Shown: positions 7,621 to 15,729, counted from the stretch's first letter. The stretch is DNA of 21,249 nucleotides from Candidatus Rifleibacteriota bacterium (GCA_028691595.1 JAQUZA010000010.1:1-21249), one strand, 5' to 3'. Translations and numbers: made by a program. The notes: a model not told the origin generated them from the sequence alone.

Positions 7621-8636
7621 CAGATCACTTGCTCCTGATGGCTGAAAAAGGCATTTACCTGCTTTTTCATCAGAGAAATAGCTTCGGCAGCAAGCTCATC
7701 AACAGGAATTGCCCTGCTGCAGCCCGAAGCCGGCACGTGCCCGCCGCCGCCCATGGCTACTGCGACTTCTTTAACGTTGATGCCGCCTCGCGCTCTGAAC
7801 TCACAAAACGACACCCCGTCTTCGCGTTCAAAAATGACCACACTCGCAAGGGTTTCATTAATCGACAACAGCAGGTTGAAGATGCCGCTGGCAAAGACGC
7901 TGCCCATATTGGCTCCAAGAGCCTTGAGATCAGACTGTTTAATTACCAGAGTTGCCAGGTGTCGGTTACATTCGAGCTTGAAATTGCTGAGACCGAAGCC
8001 CTGCACCCGCAGGTCGGCTTCGCTTTTTCCGGAGTTCAGGGTGTTCAGAATTGGCGTGGTGTTCAAACCTGTCTTCAAAAGACTGGCTGCAGCCAGGTGG
8101 GCGGTATGACGCAAACCCTCGTTCTGAAAAGACCTAGAGTCGGTTATGAGACCCAGCATCAGGCTCAAAGCCACGTCGGCATCCAGCGGAAAACCGCCGC
8201 GTTCGAGCAGGGCGGCGATAATCTCACAGGTCGCCGCCGCACCGGTATCAACGTAATTGAGCTCACCAAACATGGTGTTGCTGGCGTGATGATCTATGTT
8301 GATCATACATGTCTTTTCGGGATTGCGGCTGAAGGTGAAGCCGGTCCGGTCAGCATCGCCAGAATCGAGAATCATAATCAGATCATGTTCTGATTTTATC
8401 TCTGGTTCACGCCATAGCTTAACTTCAGGCCAGACAAAGCTGAATCGCTCTGGAACCCCGTCGACAAAGCCGGCTTCAACCTGTTTGCCCGCTTTCTGCA
8501 GCGACTTGACCAGACCGGAAACCGACCCGATGGCATCGCCGTCAGGACGCAGATGTGCGACTACAAGTATACTTGTGGCGGCCTTTACGCGGGAAATGAT
8601 TTTATCAGCATCGAGATTGCGTTCAACGGGTAGCAT
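7620..8636 (-). CDS. nrnA: DHH/DHHA1 phosphoesterase, NrnA-type nanoRNase/pAp phosphatase
   Basis: Cytoplasmic Mn-dependent phosphoesterase. NrnA homologues degrade 2-5 nt RNAs (and pGpG) and dephosphorylate pAp. At 338 aa it has family length. Motifs: AHLRPDGDAIGS (27-38), DSGDADR (91-97), IDHHASN (114-120), DTGAAATCEII (130-140), ITDSRSF (164-170), and the DHHA1 substrate loop GGGGHVPASGC (296-306). The start overlaps the end of the substrate-binding protein gene by 14 nt. No Shine-Dalgarno is seen and no other in-frame ATG/GTG is nearby, so it is probably expressed by coupling. The product also hydrolyses the c-di-GMP breakdown dinucleotide in some species, which may matter given the cyclase in this window, but it lies in a separate operon. 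Confidence 0.92.
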   Translation of the reverse strand: MLPVERNLDADKIISRVKAATSILVVAHLRPDGDAIGSVSGLVKSLQKAGKQVEAGFVDGVPERFSFVWPEVKLWREPEIKSEHDLIMILDSGDADRTGFTFSRNPEKTCMINIDHHASNTMFGELNYVDTGAAATCEIIAALLERGGFPLDADVALSLMLGLITDSRSFQNEGLRHTAHLAAASLLKTGLNTTPILNTLNSGKSEADLRVQGFGLSNFKLECNRHLATLVIKQSDLKALGANMGSVFASGIFNLLLSINETLASVVIFEREDGVSFCEFRARGGINVKEVAVAMGGGGHVPASGCSRAIPVDELAAEAISLMKKQVNAFFSHQEQVI

Positions 8637-9993
8637 GTTTTAAGATCGCATCGACATCTTTGGCCATTTGAGTGCAATAAGTCTCAGCCGGCCCCATGTC
8701 AATGGTCGCCCTTTCAAGATGATCGGCCATCAGGTCTCTGATTTCGAACCAGACACTGAGACGCGGCTCAAAATCACAATAGTCAAGCTGTACGAACGGA
8801 GCTTCAAGGTTCGGGTCCTGTTCGAGAGCTTTTTTAACGATGTCACTGTTGACTGACGACTTGCGAACCGGCAGATACGTGGTTCTGACGCTCCATTCAG
8901 CGCCAATATCAGTTGAGGTAAACCATTTTACGAAGTCCCAGGCACCTGCCACCTTCTTTTCATCGCCATTGTTGAAGATGTTGATGTTGCTGCCCGAAAG
9001 AATTACCCCGCGGTTGATCTCGCCTTCTTTTGTTTCTGGCAGGTTACCTTCGCCGGATTTGATTTTGTAGCCGGGCAGGGGGGCTATGCCGTAATCAAAA
9101 TCCTTTATATCTGCTTCCATGAATACCTTGCTGACGATGCTGCTCTCGATCATGGCAACCTTGCCGGCGATGAAGTCGTTCTGATGATCGAAACCCTGAC
9201 CCTCGCGGGCAACGCCTTCACGCAACATGTTCTGCAGAAATTCGAGCGATTTGATGGCGGCCGGTTCAGCAAATCCTGACTTCATAACGCCATCAGGGCC
9301 ATCATAAACGATTTTTCCGCCATGCTGGAGAATGCGGTTGAGAAATGACCAGACATTCGCTTTGCTGCAGCCATAGCCATAAACAGACTTGTCTTCGCCA
9401 GGGGTTTCCTGGTGGTATTTTGTGATCTTACGGCAGTATTCGAACATCTCGTCAAGACTTTCGGGGCCACGGGCAGGGTCGAGGCCGACCTTGGCAAACA
9501 TGTTCTTGTTGTAATAAAGAACCGGCACGCTCTTGTTGAACGGAAAAGAATACAGTTTGCCATCGAAAGTGTTGTTTTCGAGCAGAACCGGCACGATGTC
9601 GGCTTTGATGTCTTCTGGTTCTGAGGCAATCAGGTCGTCAAGACAGACAATCTTGTGGTGCTTGATGAACTTTTTGGTGAGAGTTTCGTAGTTCTGCGAA
9701 ATGTCAGGGGCTTCATTGGCGACCAGCGAAGCCAGAACTTTTTTGGCCAGGGTGTCATAGCTGCCCATGTTGACGCTTTTAACGTAGTAGTTTGCCTGAC
9801 TGTTGTTGTAGCGGGTTACCAGGTCTTCCATGACGATGCCAAGGGGGCCGCCCATGGCATGCCAGAAAACGATCTGGGTTTTGCCGCCGGCTTTATCGGT
9901 CTCAGTCGGGCCGGAAGTTTCTCTGTCGTGCTGAATTATCAGCCCGACGACAACTACCCAGCAGATCAGTGTTGCAATTAAAAAGTTTCGCAT
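8623..9993 (-). CDS. Sugar ABC transporter substrate-binding protein (CUT1, UgpB/MalE-like)
   Basis: A 456-aa extracellular solute-binding protein family 1 member that captures a sugar or glycerophosphodiester-type ligand for the two adjacent permeases. Seen: IVFWHAMGGPLG (41-52), typical of UgpB-like proteins, then PDISQNYETL, DGKLYSFPFNKSVPVLYYNK (the family's conserved strand), and later AMIESS and WDFVKWFTS. The N-terminus (LIATLICWVVVVGLII, 5-20) is hydrophobic with no convincing lipobox or signal-peptidase I site, so the protein may be anchored by an uncleaved helix. AAGGAG lies 6 nt before the ATG inside the end of the permease gene, and the two genes are 2 nt apart. Ligand specificity cannot be read from sequence. 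Confidence 0.93.
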   Translation of the reverse strand: MRNFLIATLICWVVVVGLIIQHDRETSGPTETDKAGGKTQIVFWHAMGGPLGIVMEDLVTRYNNSQANYYVKSVNMGSYDTLAKKVLASLVANEAPDISQNYETLTKKFIKHHKIVCLDDLIASEPEDIKADIVPVLLENNTFDGKLYSFPFNKSVPVLYYNKNMFAKVGLDPARGPESLDEMFEYCRKITKYHQETPGEDKSVYGYGCSKANVWSFLNRILQHGGKIVYDGPDGVMKSGFAEPAAIKSLEFLQNMLREGVAREGQGFDHQNDFIAGKVAMIESSIVSKVFMEADIKDFDYGIAPLPGYKIKSGEGNLPETKEGEINRGVILSGSNINIFNNGDEKKVAGAWDFVKWFTSTDIGAEWSVRTTYLPVRKSSVNSDIVKKALEQDPNLEAPFVQLDYCDFEPRLSVWFEIRDLMADHLERATIDMGPAETYCTQMAKDVDAILKHATR

Positions 9994-9995
9994 GC

Positions 9996-10961
9996 TTACT
10001 CCTTCATACCGGTGGTGGCCTGAGATTCAACGAACTGTTTCTGGGCCAGGAAATAGCCGATAACCAGAGGCAGAATTGTCATGGTAGAAGCCGCCATCAG
10101 CGGTCCCCATCTGGTTCCTGCTTCTGATGAGAAGTAGCTCAGACCAACCTGAATAACTCTGAGATTGGTGTCATTGGTAACGATAAGGGGCCAGACGAAG
10201 CTGTTCCAGTTGGCAAGAAAAGAGAATATACCCAGAGTTACCATCGATGGAATACTCAGTGGCAAAACCACCTTGTAGTAAAACTGAAACCGCGAACAGC
10301 CATCTATGGTTGCCGCTTCAAATAAATCTTTGGGCAACTGCAGAAAGAACTGCCTGAGAAAAAACACCGAGTAAGCCGAGGCCAGCCACGGAACGATCAG
10401 GGCCAGATATGAGTTTACCCAGCCGATTTTTGAAAGCACGATGTAGTTCGGAATCAGCAATGCCTGCTGTGGCAACATCATGGTGCCGAGCATCATCATG
10501 AACAGCGCGTTTTTAAACGGAAAATTGAAAAACGCAAATGCATAAGCCGATAGTGAGGCAAAAAACAGCGAAACAGAGGTGACGGTAAGCGTCACAAAAA
10601 TGGTGTTAAGGAAGAAGCGGTAGAACGGCTGTGCCTTCAGGGCGAAGATGTAGTTATCAAGCCAGTGAAATGGCGCTCTGATCTTTGAATTGCGCTGTTC
10701 TGCCGGCTTGGCCTGCTCAGCCTGCCAGAGTTTAGCTTCTTCTTCTTTGCGGGTGATGCGCTTCTCTTCTTCGGGGCCGTTCAAAAAGCCGGGTCTGGCA
10801 ATGTCGGGAAGCAGGACAATTTTTTTGCTGGTGGTCAGAATTTCGTCCTGACTTTTAAAAGAAGTGGCTATCATCCAGATGAAGGGGAAAAGCATGAAAA
10901 TTCCACCGACTATCAGCAATGTGTGAACTGGAATATACTCAGGGTGCTTGAATTTGAACAT
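9996..10961 (-). CDS. Sugar ABC transporter permease, MalG/UgpE-like, with loop insertion
   Basis: Inner-membrane permease subunit of a CUT1 sugar importer; 321 aa against about 270-285 usual. Six TM helices are expected (first about 12-34). The coupling-helix EAA loop is clear: DLFEAATIDG followed by VVLPLS (about 212-236). The extra length is a charged insertion at about residues 52-95 (Lys/Glu/Gln-rich, with KRITRKEEEAKLW) between TM1 and the conserved PFYRFFLNT before TM2, a loop facing the periplasm in MalG. The Shine-Dalgarno is GAGG 12 nt upstream of the ATG, and the gap to the preceding permease gene is 17 nt. It should pair with the MalF-like neighbour and an ATPase encoded elsewhere. 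Confidence 0.94.
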   Translation of the reverse strand: MFKFKHPEYIPVHTLLIVGGIFMLFPFIWMIATSFKSQDEILTTSKKIVLLPDIARPGFLNGPEEEKRITRKEEEAKLWQAEQAKPAEQRNSKIRAPFHWLDNYIFALKAQPFYRFFLNTIFVTLTVTSVSLFFASLSAYAFAFFNFPFKNALFMMMLGTMMLPQQALLIPNYIVLSKIGWVNSYLALIVPWLASAYSVFFLRQFFLQLPKDLFEAATIDGCSRFQFYYKVVLPLSIPSMVTLGIFSFLANWNSFVWPLIVTNDTNLRVIQVGLSYFSSEAGTRWGPLMAASTMTILPLVIGYFLAQKQFVESQATTGMKE

Positions 10962-10978
10962 GGTTTAACGTTTCCTCA

Positions 10979-11857
10979 TCATGAATAATGCACTTTCTTT
11001 TCGAGATACAACTTGTTGAAAAGAGTGCAGGCAAAGATGATCATGAACAGAACGAATGCAGCCGCCAGGGCGTAGCCGAATTCAAACTGTTCAAAAGCTT
11101 TGCGGTAGAGGTAATAGACGACAACCATGGTGCTCTTTAATGGCCCACCGCGTGGCGTCATCATGTAAACCTGGCTGAACACCTGAAATGAACCAATGGT
11201 AGAAATGGTGAAAATAAAGAAGGTGGTGGGCGAAAGCAATGGCCAGGTGATGTGCCTGAACTGATGCCAACGATTGGCACCATCGATGCGGGCGGCTTCA
11301 TAAAGGTGACGTGGAATGTTCTGCAGCCCGGTAAGAAAGATGATGACGTTATAGCCAAGCCCTTTCCAGACACTCATGAAAATTATGGCCGGCATTGCCC
11401 AGGTCGGGTCTTGCAACCATGCCCGCGGGTCAATACTGAAAATGTCGAGAATCTTGTTCAGCAGCCCGAAATCCGGGTGATAAATAAAATTCCAGATGAT
11501 GGCAACGGCGTTGATAGACGTAATTACCGGAATAAAATACACAGTCCTGTAAAGGCCAATGGCAGAGATGGGGTTATTAAGCAACATGGCAATGATCAGC
11601 GAAAGGAAGATGGACAGGGGGACGCTGACCGCAGCGTAATAAATGGTATTCCAGAGAGATTTGTAAAACAGCGGGTCGTCGAACAGGCGTGAATAGTTGC
11701 CTGTGCCAACATACTCGGGCTGACCGATCAGATCCCATTCGTAAAAGCTGACCGCCAGCGAATAAAAAATGGGAAGCACATGGAAAGCCAGCAGTATTAC
11801 CAGTACCGGCATCAGATACAGGTATGCTCCCCAGTCTTTGTTGCGTTTATTTGCCAT
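10979..11857 (-). CDS. Sugar ABC transporter permease, MalF/UgpA-like
   Basis: A 292-aa inner-membrane permease subunit, normal for the UgpA/short MalF class. Six hydrophobic helices, the first at about 11-36 (LMPVLVILLAFHVLPIFYSL). The EAA coupling loop is HLYEAARIDGANRWHQF (184-200) followed by WPLLSPT. AGGA lies 8 nt before the ATG. It is the first gene of the six-gene run and follows the terminator of the upstream single gene, so transcription should start in the 11858-11893 interval or by readthrough. It pairs with the MalG-like permease immediately downstream. Confidence 0.95.
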   Translation of the reverse strand: MANKRNKDWGAYLYLMPVLVILLAFHVLPIFYSLAVSFYEWDLIGQPEYVGTGNYSRLFDDPLFYKSLWNTIYYAAVSVPLSIFLSLIIAMLLNNPISAIGLYRTVYFIPVITSINAVAIIWNFIYHPDFGLLNKILDIFSIDPRAWLQDPTWAMPAIIFMSVWKGLGYNVIIFLTGLQNIPRHLYEAARIDGANRWHQFRHITWPLLSPTTFFIFTISTIGSFQVFSQVYMMTPRGGPLKSTMVVVYYLYRKAFEQFEFGYALAAAFVLFMIIFACTLFNKLYLEKKVHYS

Positions 11858-11885
11858 TGCTCATATCCTGACTAAATGATTTAAA

Positions 11886-11891
11886 ATTATA
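11886..11891 (-). promoter_or_regulatory. Possible -10 box of the ABC transporter operon
   Basis: A perfect TATAAT on the minus strand about 28 nt before the permease ATG. No acceptable -35 is found, because the upstream bases are the terminator stem of the preceding gene. The hexamer also belongs to that terminator's T-rich tail, so chance is a real alternative. Confidence 0.25.
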
Positions 11892-11893
11892 AA

Positions 11894-11925
11894 GAGCGGG
11901 CGCAACCTTTCGGCAGCGCCCGCTC
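11894..11925 (-). terminator. Rho-independent terminator after the GATase-like protein gene
   Basis: A perfect 10-bp GC-rich stem (GAGCGGGCGC / GCGCCCGCTC) with a 12-nt loop, followed on the minus strand by TTTATAATTTT. It starts 7 nt after the stop codon at 11932. It separates the single gene upstream from the transporter operon. Confidence 0.85.
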
Positions 11926-11931
11926 AAGAGA

Positions 11932-13563
11932 TTATCTGCGTGGTTTTCTCGCGGCTGTTGATTTTCCGGCAAGCATTTTCATCAGATTATCGTAGATTCT
12001 CGGAGTTTCGTGTTCAAATGGGGGTGGGCCGGGCTGGGCCATGTTGATATCGCTGTCGGGATACTGATAATCAGTAAAATTGCAGCAGCCGATCAACACG
12101 AGTGTACCCTTAACGATTTTTTCGATGCCCATCAGAGGAATCGGAACATTGCGTGGGTAGATGACAGCCGGGCTTTTGGGGTCACCATCTTTGTTAAAGG
12201 TATCGTTGTCACCGGTAAGCAGAATTTCAACACCGGCTTCTTCGGTAAGAGGCTTGTTGTTTCTGTCTATCAGTGAGCAGCTGCCCCAGGTAATGACGGT
12301 TTTTACGCCTTCATTAACCGGGTGACCTTTTTTGAGAACATGAGCCAGAACACCCCATGGTTTGTTGGTTTTATTGGTCGGGTCATGAACCTGATCGTCA
12401 TTAAAGCGCATGACTGCACCAAGTTTGCCAAGAATGAAATTCATGGTTGCTGTACCGCGCAGTCTTGAGGAATCCCAGGAGCCACCCATGACCAGGTTGC
12501 CGCCAGCCATGAACCAGTCTGCAATTGCTGTGGCTTCACTGTCGATATATTTCAGGCTGGGGTCAGGAAGAATCAGAATGCCAAAATTCTTGAGCATCTC
12601 GGGCCTGATAAGGTTGAGAGTGTAATACACTTTCAGGCCGTTTTTGACCATGTGGCGCTCGAAGGTTTCCATCTTGTCTGATGAGGCATTGCCATGAGCC
12701 GCATCGATGAGAATGTTGATGGCTCTTGTGTCGGCACTGGCTTCGTTATAAAAAGCCACCTTGCGTGATGGAATACGTTTTGCCGGGTTGTTACCCGTAA
12801 CCCAGGTCATGGCATTATAGGCAATCTGGGGGTGTGAAAACATAAAAGAATCATAGCTGTCGTGCAGCTTGTTCTTGCCACCGCTGCCGGTGCCATCGTC
12901 GAATGGAGAGCTGTCGCCAATGGCGAAGACGCGCCCGGCACCAAATTCAGAAGCTACCATATAGGGAGTCTTGGCAACGCGGCTGTCAATAAGGCCTACG
13001 GCCTTGGCATCAACGGCTTCAACGATGTCGAAAGTTGATCCAGCCCAGATTCCAACGGATTTGAAGCCAAACATTGCCGGGTGGCTCTGATTGATCGGGC
13101 CTGATACAGGCGCTTCATAAACGGTGTTACCCTTGAATTTGAACCCGAATTTCGGGCAGAATTCGTTGAGGGCTCTCACGGCATCCCAGCCGTCGCCATC
13201 GCGGTCAGCATTGCCGTGATCACCAACGATGAACAGGCCGCCGCCATTTTTTACGAAATCAACGATCAGGTCGCATTCTTCTTTGCTATAGGGGTTGTTC
13301 GGTTCAGCCAGAATCAACCCGTCATAACCCTTGAGAAGCGAAGCGGTGAAAACACGCCCGGAGGTAACTTTGCTGAGGGTTTCGACCTGAAAGCCGTTGG
13401 CCTTGAGCATGTCAACCATTTCCGAATAGGCTCCGGCCGGAACCCAGTCAGCGTTGCCAGCGGTCTGGCCATGTGTGTCATCATAAAGAACCGTTACTGC
13501 ATTGGCTCCAGAGCAGGCAGCGAACAGTAAAAAGACAACCAGCAGAAAACGAAATTTATTCAT
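11932..13563 (-). CDS. Exported protein with two GATase-like (IFT52/ThuA-type) domains
   Basis: A 543-aa exported protein. The leader is MNKFRFLLVVFLLFAACSGANA: either a lipoprotein (Cys17 after LFAA) or cut after ANA. Domain 1 (about 23-255): VLYDDTHGQTAGNADW, a LAEPNNPYS segment, then GGGLFIVGDHGNADRDGDGW and GAGRVFAIGDSSPFDDG. Domain 2 (about 280-535) repeats the fold: NILIDAAHGNASSD, LILPDPS, GGNLVMGGSWDSS. The pattern of an early strand, a mid LxxPxP strand and a GGxL strand is that of class I glutamine-amidotransferase-like folds. The nucleophile Cys is absent in both (GDH and GSW at the elbow), so amidotransferase activity is unlikely; the Asp-rich DRDGDGWD could bind metal. It stands alone with its own promoter and terminator. 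GGAGGG sits upstream of the ATG. Function unknown. Confidence 0.85.
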   Translation of the reverse strand: MNKFRFLLVVFLLFAACSGANAVTVLYDDTHGQTAGNADWVPAGAYSEMVDMLKANGFQVETLSKVTSGRVFTASLLKGYDGLILAEPNNPYSKEECDLIVDFVKNGGGLFIVGDHGNADRDGDGWDAVRALNEFCPKFGFKFKGNTVYEAPVSGPINQSHPAMFGFKSVGIWAGSTFDIVEAVDAKAVGLIDSRVAKTPYMVASEFGAGRVFAIGDSSPFDDGTGSGGKNKLHDSYDSFMFSHPQIAYNAMTWVTGNNPAKRIPSRKVAFYNEASADTRAINILIDAAHGNASSDKMETFERHMVKNGLKVYYTLNLIRPEMLKNFGILILPDPSLKYIDSEATAIADWFMAGGNLVMGGSWDSSRLRGTATMNFILGKLGAVMRFNDDQVHDPTNKTNKPWGVLAHVLKKGHPVNEGVKTVITWGSCSLIDRNNKPLTEEAGVEILLTGDNDTFNKDGDPKSPAVIYPRNVPIPLMGIEKIVKGTLVLIGCCNFTDYQYPDSDINMAQPGPPPFEHETPRIYDNLMKMLAGKSTAARKPRR

Positions 13564-13594
13564 TCCTTCCCTCCGTTGTGTTTAGGGTCTCGCC

Positions 13595-13623
13595 AGTATA
13601 TGCAAAAACTTTCAAAGAGGCAA
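13595..13623 (-). promoter_or_regulatory. Sigma70-like promoter of the GATase-like protein gene
   Basis: On the minus strand, TTGCCT (13618-13623) and TATACT (13595-13600) are separated by exactly 17 nt, matching the consensus at four and five of six positions. The inferred start site leaves a leader of roughly 25 nt containing the GGAGGG ribosome binding site. By eye this is the best promoter in the window. Confidence 0.5.
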
Positions 13624-13675
13624 GTCTTAATCCTGCCCCTCAGGGCAAACGCACCAAACCACCTTGTATCAGCAA

Positions 13676-13744
13676 TTAGACTTGATTCCCGCTTCCGCAG
13701 GACGCAACCTGTTTACGTCATCCCCGTGGAAACGGGGATCTAAG
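13676..13744. repeat. Head-to-head pair of hairpin-forming intergenic repeats
   Basis: The right copy reads CGTCATCCCCGTGGAAACGG and on to GGATCTAAG. It contains a perfect 8-bp stem ATCCCCGT/ACGGGGAT with loop GGAA at 13720-13739. The left copy is on the opposite strand (from 13704 leftwards: CGTCCTGCGGAAGCGGGAAT then CAAG), with a 5-bp stem and the same GGAA loop (13688-13701). The two CGTC ends face each other across 11 nt. This resembles REP/BIME-type elements; no T-run follows, so neither is a standard terminator. The rest of the 13564-13862 gap shows only the promoter of the gene to its left and a small 5-bp hairpin at 13634-13647. Confidence 0.65.
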
Positions 13745-13862
13745 CAGTTGATGATAAAATTCCTGTTTGTACCCCATATGGAATAAACGCGTGAATTTAC
13801 TTCTGCTGCAGATATCAGGTGTTATGGTTGCCGGTTCAATTGTGACGATGGTGGCTAAGTTG

Positions 13863-15725
13863 TCAGTTTCCGGGGTTATTGAGCCCTTCGATGATCTTGA
13901 GCAACTCGCCTGACCAAAGATTCATCGGCCCTGAAAAATTGGCCAGCATGAACAGGCGCGATACGTCAGCGTTAAAGCCGATGGCCCGCAGGTTGTAATC
14001 TTGAAGAAATTTGAGCAGCAGCTCCATTCTCGGGGCACTGACATCGCTGAAAATCGAAATATTGTTTTCGGCAAACGGGTAAGGAAAAACCCTTGTGTTA
14101 TAAACGTTTGCCAGCTGACGAATTTCTTCAGGTTTGCGAAGCCCGATAAACCAGGCATTGACGAATGAATCGACGTAAATCAGGTTGCTGTGGTTAAAGC
14201 CGGCATCGTAAATATTATTGTATTTTCCGTCAAGATTGCGGAAAACATAGAGATATTGAAGGGGTAACGCCTGGGGAGTAACCTGAACTGGGCTGACCGG
14301 CTTGTCTCTCGTTACGGCAGAGGCTGGCGAGGGTGTAAGATAAGCGTTGAAAGTCTTGCTAAGATCCCAGAATGGGGTGTTCAAACGCCTGCTCATCAGC
14401 CTGCCTTCAAGGTATAAAACCCTGTCGTTTGTCCAGAATGAGACAAGTTTGATGGTATTTCGCGATTCGACGCGCTGGGCATGATCTTCGGTAACGCTGT
14501 TGTCGTCGTTGATCCGGTAGCGGTGCAGCACCGTCTTACGATAATCGAGATCATCGAACTGGTAACGGTTGCGTGCCTGGCCGATAACCTCGAGCAGAGC
14601 AAAAGACCTGCTGTCGTCAGACCAGATAACTTCACCTATTTCATTGGGAACCCTGAGAATATCAGGCAAAACAAGATTCCTTGCCAGGTCGATAAGGTGA
14701 ATACCTCGTGTCGAAGCCAGCAGCAGACGATTGCCATCTGATGACCAGCAGGGAAACGCGTGGATGTAATTTGCTTCAATTTTTTCGAGGGGCAGATTGC
14801 TGATCATCTTGCCTTGAGCCGCATCAAAAATGAAGAAAAGCCGTTCCTGGGTGCTGTTAACCATGATCATGCCCGCGAGTTTTGCGCCAGTCGGTGACCA
14901 GCGCATGTCGAGCAGTATCGGGTCTTCAAGGTCGGGGAAAATTTTGACCGGCTGCCCGCCACTGACTGGCATGATCATCGGCTTCATGTCATCCGTAAAG
15001 GCGACGAATGCTTTGTCCGCAGAAGCCGAGAGGTTGGCATACCATTTTTGAGCCTGATCGAGCAGCATGGTGCTGCTGCAGACATTATTGCGGTCGGTCA
15101 TCAGAAACAACCGGTTGCTGCGCTTGAATGGCCTGGCTGTTACAACCATGTTGTCGTCGATAACGCAAAAATCTGTGTCGGGTTCGAGGCTTTGCTGAAA
15201 AGATGAATGATTGACAAGTTCTGTATTTATGGCAATTTTGCTGGTTTTGCGCGGCAGGTTGTCGGGAATGGTGAACAGGTTGTCGTCGCTTTCGAGAAGA
15301 AACTGACGTTCTGTGCCTTCCTGCTCACGAAGATGCTGGTTTATCTGCTGCAGAATCTGGTTGATGCCCAGATCTTTGATGCGCAGACGTTTAGAATCCT
15401 CGTTCCAGTCTTCGACTGCCATATCTGGCGAAAAAACCAGGGTAACTCTGCTGCCGGCCGCAATTTTCTGCAGGCGTAACAGGTATTGAAAATAGTTCTC
15501 AATAAGATTAACCAGCAGGTTCAGGCGTGGCAACTCTATTTGAAGTGGGTGCGCCGCATTAAACCCCGAACGCATCGGGGGCTGAAAAATAAACTCAACA
15601 CGTTCACTGTTAAAATTAACAATCTGATCAGCTTTCTGGGCCGTCAGGGTTGAATTACAAAAGACCGCCACCGTGAGAAGAAAGACACAGATTGCGGCCT
15701 GTCGACAGGAATTAGACAATTTCAT
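13863..15725 (-). CDS. Secreted beta-propeller-like protein of unknown function
   Basis: A 620-aa protein with a signal peptide (hydrophobic AAICVFLLTVAVFC, likely cut after STLTA). Residues about 30-180 form an N-terminal domain with a predicted helical stretch (LPRLNLLVNLIENYFQYLLR). The middle contains PD40/TolB-like blade signatures: MRWSPTGAKLAGMI, PCWSSDGNRLLLAS and VIWSDDSRSFALLE, so a beta-propeller with several blades is likely. The C-terminal third has a further segment ending in a weak blade (RLFMLANFSGPMNLW). GGAG lies 9 nt before the ATG inside the end of ispG, and the gap is 4 nt. It is the last gene of the operon that starts with the diguanylate cyclase. No terminator is visible after it. 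A periplasmic scaffold or ligand-binding role is possible, but I see no catalytic motif. Confidence 0.85.
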   Translation of the reverse strand: MKLSNSCRQAAICVFLLTVAVFCNSTLTAQKADQIVNFNSERVEFIFQPPMRSGFNAAHPLQIELPRLNLLVNLIENYFQYLLRLQKIAAGSRVTLVFSPDMAVEDWNEDSKRLRIKDLGINQILQQINQHLREQEGTERQFLLESDDNLFTIPDNLPRKTSKIAINTELVNHSSFQQSLEPDTDFCVIDDNMVVTARPFKRSNRLFLMTDRNNVCSSTMLLDQAQKWYANLSASADKAFVAFTDDMKPMIMPVSGGQPVKIFPDLEDPILLDMRWSPTGAKLAGMIMVNSTQERLFFIFDAAQGKMISNLPLEKIEANYIHAFPCWSSDGNRLLLASTRGIHLIDLARNLVLPDILRVPNEIGEVIWSDDSRSFALLEVIGQARNRYQFDDLDYRKTVLHRYRINDDNSVTEDHAQRVESRNTIKLVSFWTNDRVLYLEGRLMSRRLNTPFWDLSKTFNAYLTPSPASAVTRDKPVSPVQVTPQALPLQYLYVFRNLDGKYNNIYDAGFNHSNLIYVDSFVNAWFIGLRKPEEIRQLANVYNTRVFPYPFAENNISIFSDVSAPRMELLLKFLQDYNLRAIGFNADVSRLFMLANFSGPMNLWSGELLKIIEGLNNPGN

Positions 15726-15729
15726 GCTG

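Noticed and set aside
7599..8393. 264-codon plus-strand open frame
   Set aside because: It lies wholly antisense to nrnA and the start of the TPR gene, whose products have clear motifs and coupled starts. Its protein has no recognisable features.
13634..13647. TGCCC-CTCA-GGGCA hairpin as a terminator or riboswitch
   Set aside because: Only 5 bp, no T-run and no larger conserved structure around it.
13720..13739. CRISPR repeat
   Set aside because: There are only two units, in opposite orientation with 11 nt between them; no regularly spaced array and no cas genes.
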